Notes: generated from the sequence alone by a model not told the origin. 16,887 nt of DNA from JACXVD01 sp047975785 (GCA_047975785.1 JBKEEC010000208.1:1-16887); one strand, 5' to 3'; counted from the first letter of the stretch, positions 1 to 6,934 are shown. Numbers and translations are program-made.

Positions 1-255
1 AACCAGCCGGGCCAGATCAGCCACATCGGCATACTCTACAGGAAAATCAGGCGGGAGATCTCCGCAAAGCGAGGCCACCCCTTCACGAGTCGCCCAGAGC
101 TTGCGATGTGTCCGATCCGGATTCATCAGGGCTGCCTCCACCGCGTGACGTCCCCACAGACGGACATGGCCTGCACTGGCGCGGCCACTTCCCCGTCCGC
201 CCTGCATACGTCCTGCACGCCCACGCATTGCCCGTTTGCGCTCTGTTTTGGCCAT
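1..255 (-). CDS. rlmB: 23S rRNA (guanosine-2'-O-)-methyltransferase RlmB, SpoU/TrmH family (5' part only)
   Basis: The leftward frame opens at an ATG at 253-255, preceded on its own strand by AAGGG about six bases away, and runs off the window edge after 85 codons without a stop. The first 28 residues are rich in Arg, Gly and Lys, as is common before the folded part. Then comes GHVRLWGRHAVEAAL, the start of the SpoU substrate-binding domain, followed by NPDRTHRKLWAT. Enzymes of this family methylate the 2'-hydroxyl of a guanosine in 23S rRNA using S-adenosylmethionine; the knotted catalytic domain would lie outside the window. The gene is divergent from tRNA-Tyr. The RlmB assignment rests on the N-terminal domain only, so another SpoU-family rRNA or tRNA methyltransferase is possible. 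Confidence 0.85.
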   Translation of the reverse strand, partial: MAKTERKRAMRGRAGRMQGGRGSGRASAGHVRLWGRHAVEAALMNPDRTHRKLWATREGVASLCGDLPPDFPVEYADVADLARLV

Positions 256-380
256 GAAATTCCCTTTATTCGCGTTTACAAGTTTGCTCTCCTGCCAGTC
301 ACCCCATTGACAGGCAAGCCTTGCTTCGCCAAAGGGGCACCACTCGGCACAAATGGCCTGCCGATCAGGTCATTATTGCA

Positions 381-394
381 GCGGGGCACCCCGC
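381..394. repeat. GC-rich inverted repeat upstream of tRNA-Tyr
   Basis: GCGGGG-CA-CCCCGC forms a short perfect inverted repeat 17 bases before the tRNA-Tyr gene, in the space shared with the divergent rlmB. There is no T-run on either side, so it does not look like an intrinsic terminator. It may affect tRNA leader processing or be a protein site; no function can be assigned. Confidence 0.4.
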
Positions 395-411
395 AATCCG
401 GCAAGCCATGT

Positions 412-498
412 GGACAGGTGGCCGAGTGGTTAAAGGCAGCAGACTGTAAATCTGCCCGCGCAATGCGTACGCTGGTTCGAATCCAGCCCTGTCCACCA
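412..498 (+). tRNA. tRNA-Tyr (anticodon GTA)
   Basis: Acceptor arms GGACAGG (412-418) and CCTGTCC (488-494) pair fully, the discriminator is A495, and CCA (496-498) is encoded in the DNA. The anticodon stem GCAGA/TCTGC encloses the loop CTGTAAA with anticodon GTA. A long variable arm with a short CGC/GCG stem follows, as expected for bacterial tRNA-Tyr, and the T arm is GCTGG-TTCGAAT-CCAGC. The gene sits beside the divergent rlmB. Confidence 0.97.
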
Positions 499-645
499 CC
501 GGCCTTATCAAAGGATTGATTTTCATAGTTTTTCTTTCCTTTTTTGGCGAACTTCTCGGTAAGGTTCGCCATTGCATCGTCTGCCAGAGCGGCCAGTTCC
601 TCTGTTCCTGTCTGAAAGGGTGACATTTTTGAACACCTCGTATAG

Positions 646-1068
646 ATGCGCCGGCATATGCACTTTTTGCGCGCCTTGATTCTGGACCATCGCTGGTTTG
701 CCATTGCGTTGCTGGTGCTTGCTCTGTCGATGAAGGCCCTGATTCCGGCAGGGTATATGACGTCAGGTTCGGGCACGACGCTGACGGTGACGATTTGTTC
801 TGACGGCATCGGGGCACTCAAGACCGTGGATATCGCCATTCCGATGAAGGATGGCTCTGACGATGGATCATCCGATCACGCGAAGAAGGATGGCCACTGC
901 GCCTTTTCCGGCCTGACCCATGCCGCCACAGGCGGCGCGGATACAGTTCTGCTGGCGCTGGCTTTTGCCTTTATCCTGATACTGGGCCTTGCGCCTGCGC
1001 AGCGCCTGCCATTCGGGCGTATTGCTTATCTCCGTCCACCGCTACGCGGACCGCCGACAGCAGCCTGA
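646..1068 (+). CDS. DUF2946 family membrane protein, first gene of a putative copper operon
   Basis: 140 residues if the ATG at 646 is used; the ATG at 658 (MHFLRAL) is an equally possible start, and neither has a strong ribosome binding site. There are two hydrophobic segments, about residues 17-36 (ending in ALIPAGYM) and 98-115. The region between carries Cys51 in the TVTICS stretch, a His/Asp-rich patch around 70-85 and Cys85 in HCAFSGL; the C terminus is YLRPPLRGPP. This pattern matches DUF2946 proteins, which often lie next to TonB-dependent receptors and metal genes in proteobacteria. The biochemical role is unknown. The Cys/His content and the downstream copper chaperones suggest periplasmic metal handling, which is inference. 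A weak promoter-like GTGACA/TATAGA pair (620-646, 15-base spacer) precedes the second start. Confidence 0.8.
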   Translation: MRRHMHFLRALILDHRWFAIALLVLALSMKALIPAGYMTSGSGTTLTVTICSDGIGALKTVDIAIPMKDGSDDGSSDHAKKDGHCAFSGLTHAATGGADTVLLALAFAFILILGLAPAQRLPFGRIAYLRPPLRGPPTAA

Positions 1069-1090
1069 CAATCCCAACCTGATTTGTCAG
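1065..1090 (+). repeat. Inverted repeat across the end of the DUF2946 gene
   Basis: CTGACAA (1065-1071) and TTGTCAG (1084-1090) pair perfectly around a 12-base loop, and the left arm contains the TGA stop (1066-1068). It could form a hairpin in the 76-base gap before the next gene and modulate mRNA stability or read-through. No T-run follows, so a full terminator is unlikely. Confidence 0.4.
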
Positions 1091-1144
1091 CTCAACCGGT
1101 GTGCGCCCTGATCGCGCGCGCCGGACTGTCGGAGATGATTTTCC

Positions 1145-1669
1145 ATGTATACAATCCACGCCTGCCCCGATGGGCGGCCCTTGGCGGATATTTCCGCCCA
1201 AAGCACCAGTGCGTCTGGCGCTGATACGCAAGGCCTTGTTCTGCATTTGCAGGAAAACAGGTCTGACCTGTCGCAAGAAGCACGTCTCACTTTCACCGTG
1301 CTCATCGCCCTGTTTATGGCAGGGGCGATCCTGCCTGCAATCAAGGGCAATATGCTCGTGCCGATATATGCTCTGGGCACCATGGCGCTGCTGGTGGGGG
1401 CTATAGAATGGCACAAGCGATCAAGGCCCGCTGCCGAATGGCTGACCATAGAGGGTAACCGGCTGCGCTGGGCCAGCGATTGCCATGAGCCTGTCGATTT
1501 GCCTGTCAGCGCCGCGCGGCTTGTGCAGGATGATGCCGCGCCTGCACGTCTGCGGCTGTTTCTTGAAAGCCACTGGCAAAGGATAGAAATTGGCCGCTGC
1601 CTCAGCCTGAATGAAAAGCGCGAAGTCGCTCCGCTGATTGCCCGCCATTTGCGGGAGGCCCACGCATGA
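1145..1669 (+). CDS. DUF2244-like integral membrane protein
   Basis: 174 residues. The ATG at 1145 has GGAG nine bases upstream. A polar N terminus of about 45 residues includes LVLHLQENRSDLSQEARL, resembling the start of DUF2244 proteins. Two transmembrane segments follow (about 46-65 and 68-87) with a short turn, then a cytosolic C-terminal half ending with RLFLESHWQRIEIGRCLS and a helical tail, again like DUF2244. The family has no settled function but is seen near cytochrome oxidase genes in alphaproteobacteria. That fits its place between a DUF2946 gene and copper chaperones for oxidase assembly. The stop overlaps the next start (ATGA at 1666-1669), indicating translational coupling. Confidence 0.7.
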   Translation: MYTIHACPDGRPLADISAQSTSASGADTQGLVLHLQENRSDLSQEARLTFTVLIALFMAGAILPAIKGNMLVPIYALGTMALLVGAIEWHKRSRPAAEWLTIEGNRLRWASDCHEPVDLPVSAARLVQDDAAPARLRLFLESHWQRIEIGRCLSLNEKREVAPLIARHLREAHA

Positions 1670-1872
1670 GCATCGCCGCTGTCGACATCCGCCTTGCCCG
1701 CTTGCTCGGCAGGGTCCGCTGGATGGCATGGGGCGCGATCATCGCGCTGTTGATCATCCATTTTGCCGTGGCGCTCGTTGAGCAAAACCAACCCGAAATG
1801 CCGCCGTTTGAACAGGCTGCTGCACATCCTTACCCGGCCTGTAACTGCAGCCGTAATCTGGAGATTATCTGA
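1666..1872 (+). CDS. Small single-pass membrane protein of unknown function
   Basis: 68 residues, not recognised as a known family. Its ATG overlaps the stop of the DUF2244-like gene and its TGA shares a base with the next ATG (TGATG at 1870-1874), so it is locked into the operon at both ends. An arginine-rich N terminus (RLARLLGRVR) precedes one hydrophobic helix at about 21-38. Positive-inside reasoning puts the tail in the periplasm. The tail holds a Cys-X-Cys pair (Cys59, Cys61) and a His, which could bind copper; that is inference. The tight coupling on both sides is the main reason to believe it is real. Confidence 0.65.
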   Translation: MSIAAVDIRLARLLGRVRWMAWGAIIALLIIHFAVALVEQNQPEMPPFEQAAAHPYPACNCSRNLEII

Positions 1873-2393
1873 TGACTATTCGCACAATTATGACTGCCGT
1901 TGCACTGTCTGGCACTGTCTTTCTCGGCGCCTGCAATTCTGCTCCTGAAAACGAAGCCCCTGCCGAAACGGAAGCTGCCACCAGCGCTATTGCCGTGACC
2001 TCTCCGTGGTCACGCGAAACCGCTGAGGGGCAGGATGCCGGCGGGGCCTTCATGACGATCACCAATTCCGGCAAGGCCGCAGATCGCCTGACCGGCGGCT
2101 CCACTCCGGTGGCAGGCGAAGTGCAGGTCCATACTGTCGATATGACCGATGGCGTTATGCGTATGCGTCAGCTGGAAGACGGGCTGGAAATCCCGGCGGG
2201 TGGCACCGTCACCCTCAAGCCCGGAAGCTATCACATCATGCTGATGAAGCTGAAACAGCCGCTGCAGCAGGGTGAGGACGTGCCTCTCACGCTGACTTTC
2301 GAAAAAGCGGGGCCGGTCGAGGTTGCGCTGTCCGTGCAGCCGGTTGGTGCCGAAGGTCAGATGGCGGAACCGGCAGGCGACGACCATGACTGA
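1872..2393 (+). CDS. PCuAC-family periplasmic copper chaperone lipoprotein
   Basis: 173 residues. The signal peptide ends in a lipobox, FLGAC, with Cys21 as the likely lipidated residue, and an Ala/Glu/Pro-rich linker to about residue 40 follows. The folded domain begins near VTSPWSRET and carries the metal-site pattern of PCuAC proteins: His87, ten residues, Met98, then His121-x-Met123. The spacing between Met98 and His121 is 22 here against the usual 21. The C-terminal tail is acidic and ends with another His (DDHD). PCuAC proteins bind Cu(I) in the periplasm and help to metallate the CuA or CuB site of cytochrome oxidases, often together with SCO proteins; the next gene is a SCO homologue overlapping it by eight bases. 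Confidence 0.9.
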   Translation: MTIRTIMTAVALSGTVFLGACNSAPENEAPAETEAATSAIAVTSPWSRETAEGQDAGGAFMTITNSGKAADRLTGGSTPVAGEVQVHTVDMTDGVMRMRQLEDGLEIPAGGTVTLKPGSYHIMLMKLKQPLQQGEDVPLTLTFEKAGPVEVALSVQPVGAEGQMAEPAGDDHD

Positions 2394-3042
2394 TCCGTTT
2401 CCTGAACTTGAAGAGGAGGAGGTGACCGAGCAGCAGGCAGCAGGGTTGAAGGCCCTGCGCCTGTTCCTGTGGCTCGGTGTTCTGCTTGCTGCAGCTATTG
2501 CAGCGTTTGCAATCCTGGGTCCGGGCCACAAGGGCGGTCCGGGGCAGGCGGCAGGTTATGCCGGCACTGTTGGCGGGGCGTTCACACTCACCGCACCCGA
2601 TGGATCTGTCGTCACGGACCAGAGCCTGAAGGGCACGCCCTACGCCATCTTCTTTGGCTTTACCCGATGCCCCGATGTGTGCCCGACCACGCTGGCGCGT
2701 ATGGCACAGTTGCGCAAGCGCATGGGCGAGGACGGAGACAAGTTCAGAATCGTCTTCGTCTCTGTCGATCCCGAACACGACAGCCCCGAAGATATCGGCC
2801 GGTATGTCGACCTGTTCGGCACGCCGATCATCGGGCTGACGGGAACGGATGCCCAGATCGCGCAGATCGTGGAAGCCTATCATGTTTATTACCGGAAAGT
2901 GCCGGTCGAAGGCGGCGATTATACCATCGACCATACTGCTGGTGTCTACCTGATGGGCCGCGATGGCAAACTCCAGTCCATTCTCGACCACCACGAAGGC
3001 ATCGACGCCTCGCTCGCCAAATTGCGGCGACTGGTGAGCTGA
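2386..3042 (+). CDS. SCO1/SenC/PrrC-family copper-binding protein
   Basis: 218 residues from the ATG at 2386, which lies inside the end of the PCuAC gene (overlap 2386-2393). An in-frame upstream ATG at 2323 would read deep into that gene and is not preferred. An acidic N terminus precedes a transmembrane anchor (about 25-43). The thioredoxin-like domain follows, with the copper site RCPDVC (Cys95, Cys99) and the distal His183 in IDHTAGVYL, plus FVSVDPEHD. SCO proteins sit in the inner membrane facing the periplasm and pass copper or reducing equivalents to cytochrome oxidase subunit II. All ligand residues are present. It lies directly after the PCuAC chaperone and 24 bases before the receptor gene. 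Confidence 0.93.
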   Translation: MTDPFPELEEEEVTEQQAAGLKALRLFLWLGVLLAAAIAAFAILGPGHKGGPGQAAGYAGTVGGAFTLTAPDGSVVTDQSLKGTPYAIFFGFTRCPDVCPTTLARMAQLRKRMGEDGDKFRIVFVSVDPEHDSPEDIGRYVDLFGTPIIGLTGTDAQIAQIVEAYHVYYRKVPVEGGDYTIDHTAGVYLMGRDGKLQSILDHHEGIDASLAKLRRLVS

Positions 3043-3066
3043 CACCCAAACAACAGGGAAACTATT

Positions 3067-5115
3067 ATGAATATCTCTAAATCCGCGGTTGCGGCCGTTC
3101 TTGCCGCAACGTCGGTGCCTGCCTTTGCTGAAAGCGAAATGGCTGATGACTCCAGCACAATTATCGTGACTGGCGTGTTGGCAGATGACGATACGCCCAT
3201 CAATCCGGTGCGTCTGCCACAAAGTGCGCGCATCAGTTCACAGACACTGGATGAAGAGGATGTCGAAAAGCGTCAGGCCCGCGATGTCTACGACCTTCTC
3301 AATTACGGCACCGGCATATTCACCACGACCACCGGCACAAAGGCACCTTCCAACCTCAATATCCGTGGCGACGGCAACTTTGCCTTTATCATTGACGGAG
3401 CCTATGTCCCGCGGCAGCTATCCGCACGCATTTTGCAGACGATACCCGCCGATGCGATCGAGGAAGTGCGTATCGTGCGCACGTCAACCGCGCTGACGGT
3501 CAACCCGCTTGTCGGGATCATCAGCCCATCGGGCGCAGCCAATAACGGCTTTATCGTCGTGCGCACCAAGCGCCCTCGAAAGACAGAGGCAACAGTGCGC
3601 CTGATGGGTGGGTCATTCGACACCATCGGCGCCAGCGCTCGTGTGGGAACGACATTTGGCGGGGACAGGTTGAACGGCTATGTTCAGGCCATGGGCGCGA
3701 CTTACAACACGGACGGGCCGGACGGATTTAATCTGGACAAGAGATACCAGTTCGCCGGGTTGAAAGGCGGTATGGATATCGGGGTGGTTGCGCTGGATCT
3801 CAGCGTAATGAAAAGCTGGTCGCGATACGGCATTGTACACGCTGACGAAAAACTGCGCCCCATGAAACAGGATGATGACTGGCGGCTTGATCCGATCAAC
3901 TCGCTGGTGGCGACAGCCAATGGCACCATCCGCTGGAACAGCCAGAATACGACACTGTTGACCGCTGCCTATACCGATTCCAAGGGTAAGTTCATCACGG
4001 CGGATCAGCAGCCTGATGGCTCGCTCGCCAACCGCCTCGTACGAGACAATAACAACAGTTTTTTTAATCTGGCCGCCCGCCATAACCTGTTTCTGGGCGA
4101 TACGAAATTCCAGGCAGGTATGGATTACATTCACTGGAAGAACCCGTCAGGCCAGTATTATTACGAAGGCATCCCGCGTGAAGAAAAAGTCACCGGCTAT
4201 TTCCTCCAGGCCGATCAGGCACTGTTCGATGGGAAGCTGAACATTGATGTCGCCGGACGTATCGACAAGGTAAAAATCGTACAAGGGATCGACTACTACC
4301 AGCCTGGGCGTGGCCCCAGCCCCGATGTGCGGGTGATCCGGAACGAAAATCTGCCCTCAGCCAAATTCTTCTCTGCCGGGGCGAGTTTGCGCCTTGGGGG
4401 GGACTGGATGATCAACGGACGTTATGGCTATTCCAGTCAGGGTGCCCGTCGCGGGGTGGTGCTGGCCGATCCTTCCACGCCGCTGAAAGGTGAGAAGCGC
4501 AGCAAGTTCGAAGCCGGCATCGAAGGGCGACTGACCGACTGGTTGCGCCCGACCGCCAATTTTTTCTACATCAAAACGAATAACGAGGTTCAGCCCGTCG
4601 CCTATGATATTGTCGGTGGTGAGCAGGTTGGGCTCTATGGCAATACCGACAGCAAGCGCACCGGGGTTGAAGCAATTGTGCAGGGCCGCTGGGGTGGCGA
4701 TGGACCGCATGATGGCGGCTATCGCGCCTCTATCACGCATTACTTCGATGTGCTGGACCCTTCCGGTCTGCTCGCCCGGTCCCAGCCCGATACAGTGGCC
4801 GAGTTTACTTTTGACCAGAGTTATAACCAATGGCGTCTTTCGGGAGCTGCCAAATATGTGGCCCAGTATGAATCGAATGCCTTTACCGCATGTGCCGCCC
4901 CCAACCGCAATTGCTTTGGCGGCATACAGGGACCGTATCTGCCCATCGGCGATTTCGTGAATATCGATTTCGCGCTTGGCTACCAGATACCCGGTGATGT
5001 GCCGCTACGCATAACGGCCAGCGTTAAGAACCTTCTGGATGACAATTATCAGACCACGGTTGGCTTTCCCAGCATCGGGCGGCAGTTCGGCCTTGAGCTC
5101 TTCGCAGCGTTCTGA
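3067..5115 (+). CDS. TonB-dependent outer-membrane receptor, probably for copper or a copper complex
   Basis: 682 residues. The ATG follows AGGGA at a good distance, 24 bases after the SCO gene. The signal peptide is about residues 1-21 (VPAFA). A TonB-box-like STIIVTGVL follows at 30-38. The plug domain spans about 60-165 (NIRGDG, IDGAYVPR, IEEVRIVR). The rest is a beta-barrel with alternating aromatic strands, ending in a terminal Phe (LELFAAF), the usual outer-membrane insertion signal. A late loop has two cysteines (TACAAPNRNC). Such receptors use proton-motive force through TonB-ExbBD to import metal complexes. Copper as substrate is inferred only from the operon partners; an iron siderophore role cannot be excluded. 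Confidence 0.88.
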   Translation: MNISKSAVAAVLAATSVPAFAESEMADDSSTIIVTGVLADDDTPINPVRLPQSARISSQTLDEEDVEKRQARDVYDLLNYGTGIFTTTTGTKAPSNLNIRGDGNFAFIIDGAYVPRQLSARILQTIPADAIEEVRIVRTSTALTVNPLVGIISPSGAANNGFIVVRTKRPRKTEATVRLMGGSFDTIGASARVGTTFGGDRLNGYVQAMGATYNTDGPDGFNLDKRYQFAGLKGGMDIGVVALDLSVMKSWSRYGIVHADEKLRPMKQDDDWRLDPINSLVATANGTIRWNSQNTTLLTAAYTDSKGKFITADQQPDGSLANRLVRDNNNSFFNLAARHNLFLGDTKFQAGMDYIHWKNPSGQYYYEGIPREEKVTGYFLQADQALFDGKLNIDVAGRIDKVKIVQGIDYYQPGRGPSPDVRVIRNENLPSAKFFSAGASLRLGGDWMINGRYGYSSQGARRGVVLADPSTPLKGEKRSKFEAGIEGRLTDWLRPTANFFYIKTNNEVQPVAYDIVGGEQVGLYGNTDSKRTGVEAIVQGRWGGDGPHDGGYRASITHYFDVLDPSGLLARSQPDTVAEFTFDQSYNQWRLSGAAKYVAQYESNAFTACAAPNRNCFGGIQGPYLPIGDFVNIDFALGYQIPGDVPLRITASVKNLLDDNYQTTVGFPSIGRQFGLELFAAF

Positions 5116-5151
5116 TCCATGACGGCTAAATCGCGGCGGCGGGTCACGCTC

Positions 5152-5241
5152 AACACCCTGTGTCACCCGTTCTCGCTTGCGAAAGGGTAGGTGGCTGTTC
5201 TCCGCCCGGCTGTTGAGGCCCTTGTGCGCACGATGCTCAAG
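5152..5241 (-). pseudogene. IS6-family transposase relic (C-terminal fragment)
   Basis: On the minus strand about 30 codons read EHRAHKGLNSRAENSHLP followed by FRKRERVTQGV. This matches the conserved stretch near the C terminus of IS6-family DDE transposases, usually written H-KGLNNRAENSH-P-R-RER. The similarity ends at both sides: past GV the frame continues into unrelated Pro/Arg-rich codons, and upstream it meets the palindromic repeat that starts near 5242. No start codon, DDE triad or terminal repeats remain, so this is a dead remnant. It begins within 40 bases of the receptor stop. Confidence 0.7.
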
Positions 5242-5345
5242 GTTATAGCGGTGTGGGTAATTGTTGAATCACGCACACCACTATATCTATTTGTTGTCGC
5301 ATTGCTTTTTGCGAAAAACCGGCATCCACTTTTTCGCGCAATGCT
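5242..5345 (+). repeat. Palindromic repeat element, copy A1
   Basis: Rightward copy of a repeat also found at 5345-5472, 12161-12262 and 14237-14350. The first hairpin has arms TATAGCGGTGTG (5244-5255) and CACACCACTATA (5274-5285), with one mismatch. Its loop carries GTTGAATCAC (5263-5272), identical to copy B. A T-rich linker leads to GCGAAAAACCGG followed by CCACTTTTTCGCG (5326-5338). The last arm also pairs with copy A2. Confidence 0.75.
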
Positions 5346-5472
5346 TTAAAGCTTTTCGCGAAAAAGTGGGACCCGGTTATTGACCTGTGATCAGCTTCGC
5401 TTCTGCAAAAGAAAAGCGAAAACAGGAAATTACAGCATCGCACATGTTTCAACCTTTTCTCGCGATGCTATA
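5345..5472 (-). repeat. Palindromic repeat element, copy A2 (head-to-head with A1)
   Basis: Leftward copy of the same element. Positions 5448-5472 are the exact reverse complement of 14238-14262 in copy B (25 bases). 5405-5424 matches 14285-14304 (20 bases) and 5347-5369 matches 14318-14340 (23 bases), all reversed. Relative to copy B it carries about 25 extra bases between the second and third blocks. CGCGAAAAAGTGG (5357-5369) pairs with 5326-5338 of copy A1, so A1 and A2 together form a large inverted repeat between two convergent genes. Confidence 0.8.
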
Positions 5473-5503
5473 GTGCCCGGTATTGCCAGCCCGAAATCAA
5501 TAC

Positions 5504-6349
5504 TCAGCGCGTGGCGACCAGTGATCTTCCATCATTTGTGAACAGCCCCAGAGATCCGTCATCATGCACCTTGTAACTATGCACATTGGACATGAAAGAC
5601 AGGAACCTGTTTTGCTGATCACCAATCGCAGGCGCACAGGCACGTTCTGTCACGGCCAGCGGGCTGATTTCCAGCGCATTGCCATCCACCTTGTAAGTGC
5701 CGGTATAATTGTTGCAGCCAGTGGAACCGGACAGGCGCCCCCCTTGTGCAAACTGTAACGTGGTATTGGAATTGTCGATCACTCCGGCGCCATTGATATA
5801 TTCCACCCTCCACGGATCACCAACCAGTGGGTTCGTGACCTGCGCCGTGCCTGCGCCTGCACGGACCATCATGATGGTTGGCATGATCTGATTGACCTTT
5901 GCAGGATCAATCAGGACGGTTGTATCGGTCGTCCACATCAGGGAGCCACCTGCATCACGGATTTCCGCACGCACGGCATAACGCATATTGGGCTGAAGCC
6001 GCGAGGTCGGAACCTGAATCGCATAGCCGAATGGCACGCCATGGCCGCCCACATCATACCGCACGCTTTGCAAGGTCTGGGCCGGAGCATCCGCACGGGA
6101 AATATCCTGCAGAAAAACCGTGGCGATCGCTCCTGCCGGCGGAAGCATACGCTCACGATAGGTCAATGCTCCGGCAATAGTGCTCAACTGGGAAGGGTTG
6201 ACCGCCGCAGAAGTTGGCACCGCCGCCTGAACATCCTGCGTATTGGCAAGTGCGGGGGCAAACACGGGTGATATTCCCGTTCCCGAAATAAGTCCCGTCC
6301 CCAATATGAGCGATGCTGCCAGTGAACATTTGAAAGACCTGCTATTCAT
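5504..6349 (-). CDS. Secreted YscW (YbaY-like) plus META (HslJ-like) two-domain protein
   Basis: 281 residues from the ATG at 6347-6349, which has AAGGG at good spacing on its strand. The frame is open 39 codons further upstream, but that extension lacks a ribosome site and reads through the likely promoter region. The signal peptide is about 1-35, ending near ALA. Residues 58-150 (LTYRERMLPPAGAIATVFL, then SRLQPNMRYAVRAEI) resemble the YscW/YbaY lipoprotein domain. Residues 175-280 are a META domain, with WRVEYI, GCNNYTGTY (211-219) and TERACA (Cys238). META proteins such as HslJ are envelope proteins linked to stress tolerance. No lipobox cysteine is seen, so it is probably periplasmic and soluble. 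It is convergent with the copper operon. Confidence 0.85.
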   Translation of the reverse strand: MNSRSFKCSLAASLILGTGLISGTGISPVFAPALANTQDVQAAVPTSAAVNPSQLSTIAGALTYRERMLPPAGAIATVFLQDISRADAPAQTLQSVRYDVGGHGVPFGYAIQVPTSRLQPNMRYAVRAEIRDAGGSLMWTTDTTVLIDPAKVNQIMPTIMMVRAGAGTAQVTNPLVGDPWRVEYINGAGVIDNSNTTLQFAQGGRLSGSTGCNNYTGTYKVDGNALEISPLAVTERACAPAIGDQQNRFLSFMSNVHSYKVHDDGSLGLFTNDGRSLVATR

Positions 6350-6522
6350 ACAAAACCCTTTCCTGTTATCAAACACTTGCCAATTGGCCGAATATATAGC
6401 GCGATTAGTGTCGGATACTATCAAAATACAGCAGATCAGGGTTGCTGATACCAAACAGCCACGCATTTATCCGGCCCGGTCTGGTCTGGCTCGCCCAAAC
6501 ACCGGCCTGTCGACTTGCCAGC

Positions 6523-6554
6523 TTGCCGACAGGAGACAGGAATTATGCTATAAT
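6523..6554 (+). promoter_or_regulatory. Possible promoter of the 56-residue ORF
   Basis: TTGCCG (6523-6528) and TATAAT (6549-6554) lie 38 bases ahead of the ORF start. The 20-base spacer is longer than ideal; an overlapping TATGCT (6544-6549) would give 15. The perfect -10 hexamer is the main support. Confidence 0.35.
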
Positions 6555-6592
6555 CTTCAGTCTGAGTCGCCTTGAAACGAAGGAGCGCAACC

Positions 6593-6763
6593 ATGAACTC
6601 GCAGACACAATTTGCAACCATGCCACCTGATCGTCAGTCAGAACTCCGGTCACTGCTGGATATTGTCAGGCAGCATCCCGAACGCGCGCTGACAAGGGAA
6701 CGCCAGCGCATAGCTATCCTGCAGCGCCAGCTCGCCGCAAAGGAAGCCGCAACGCGCCATTGA
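6593..6763 (+). CDS. Small basic helical protein of unknown function (56 residues)
   Basis: The ATG at 6593 is preceded by AAGGAG with a seven-base gap, the best ribosome binding site in this part of the window. An upstream in-frame ATG at 6572 has none. The product has no signal peptide or membrane segment. It is polar and predicted helical, rich in Arg and Gln (PPDRQSELRSLLDIVRQHP, then RALTRERQRIAILQRQLA), as in a short coiled coil or nucleic-acid-binding peptide. No family is recognised. A TATAAT box lies about 40 bases upstream, and no other gene shares its transcript with certainty. The good start signals make it more likely real than not. Confidence 0.55.
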   Translation: MNSQTQFATMPPDRQSELRSLLDIVRQHPERALTRERQRIAILQRQLAAKEAATRH

Positions 6764-6934
6764 CCCTGCCTCTGTCATGGCTGCGGGAAGCAGGTGCCGG
6801 GCGATGTCCGTTTGCCCTTTCCTGCTGAAAGCCACCTGAAGGGCACAATGCCGGATCGCCGGATCGGGTGGAGAAGGCAATTTGCCTATACGCCTTCCCG
6901 ACAAGCCCTGTTTTGTGAAGATTGCAGGAGATAG

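Noticed and set aside
303..335. Promoter for tRNA-Tyr based on TTGACA at 307-312
   Set aside because: No acceptable -10 hexamer lies at 16-18 bases, and the site is about 100 bases from the tRNA.
276..839. Minus-strand open frames of 187 and 150 codons across tRNA-Tyr
   Set aside because: They include the antisense of tRNA-Tyr (GWIRTSVRIARADLQSAAF, a frequent false protein) and overlap the DUF2946 gene. Only the short part near 626 was kept, as a low-interest observation.
1087..1827. 246-codon minus-strand frame opposite the DUF2244-like gene
   Set aside because: No recognisable motifs, low-complexity Arg/Ser content, and it lies fully antisense to coupled operon genes.
2287..3222. 311-codon minus-strand frame opposite the SCO gene
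   Set aside because: The SCO frame carries all family motifs; the antisense product resembles nothing and has the look of a wobble-biased shadow.
5242..5472. Simple intrinsic terminator after the receptor gene
   Set aside because: The structure is far longer than a terminator and recurs elsewhere in the window with shared loop and linker sequences, so it is better described as a repeat element, even if it stops transcription.
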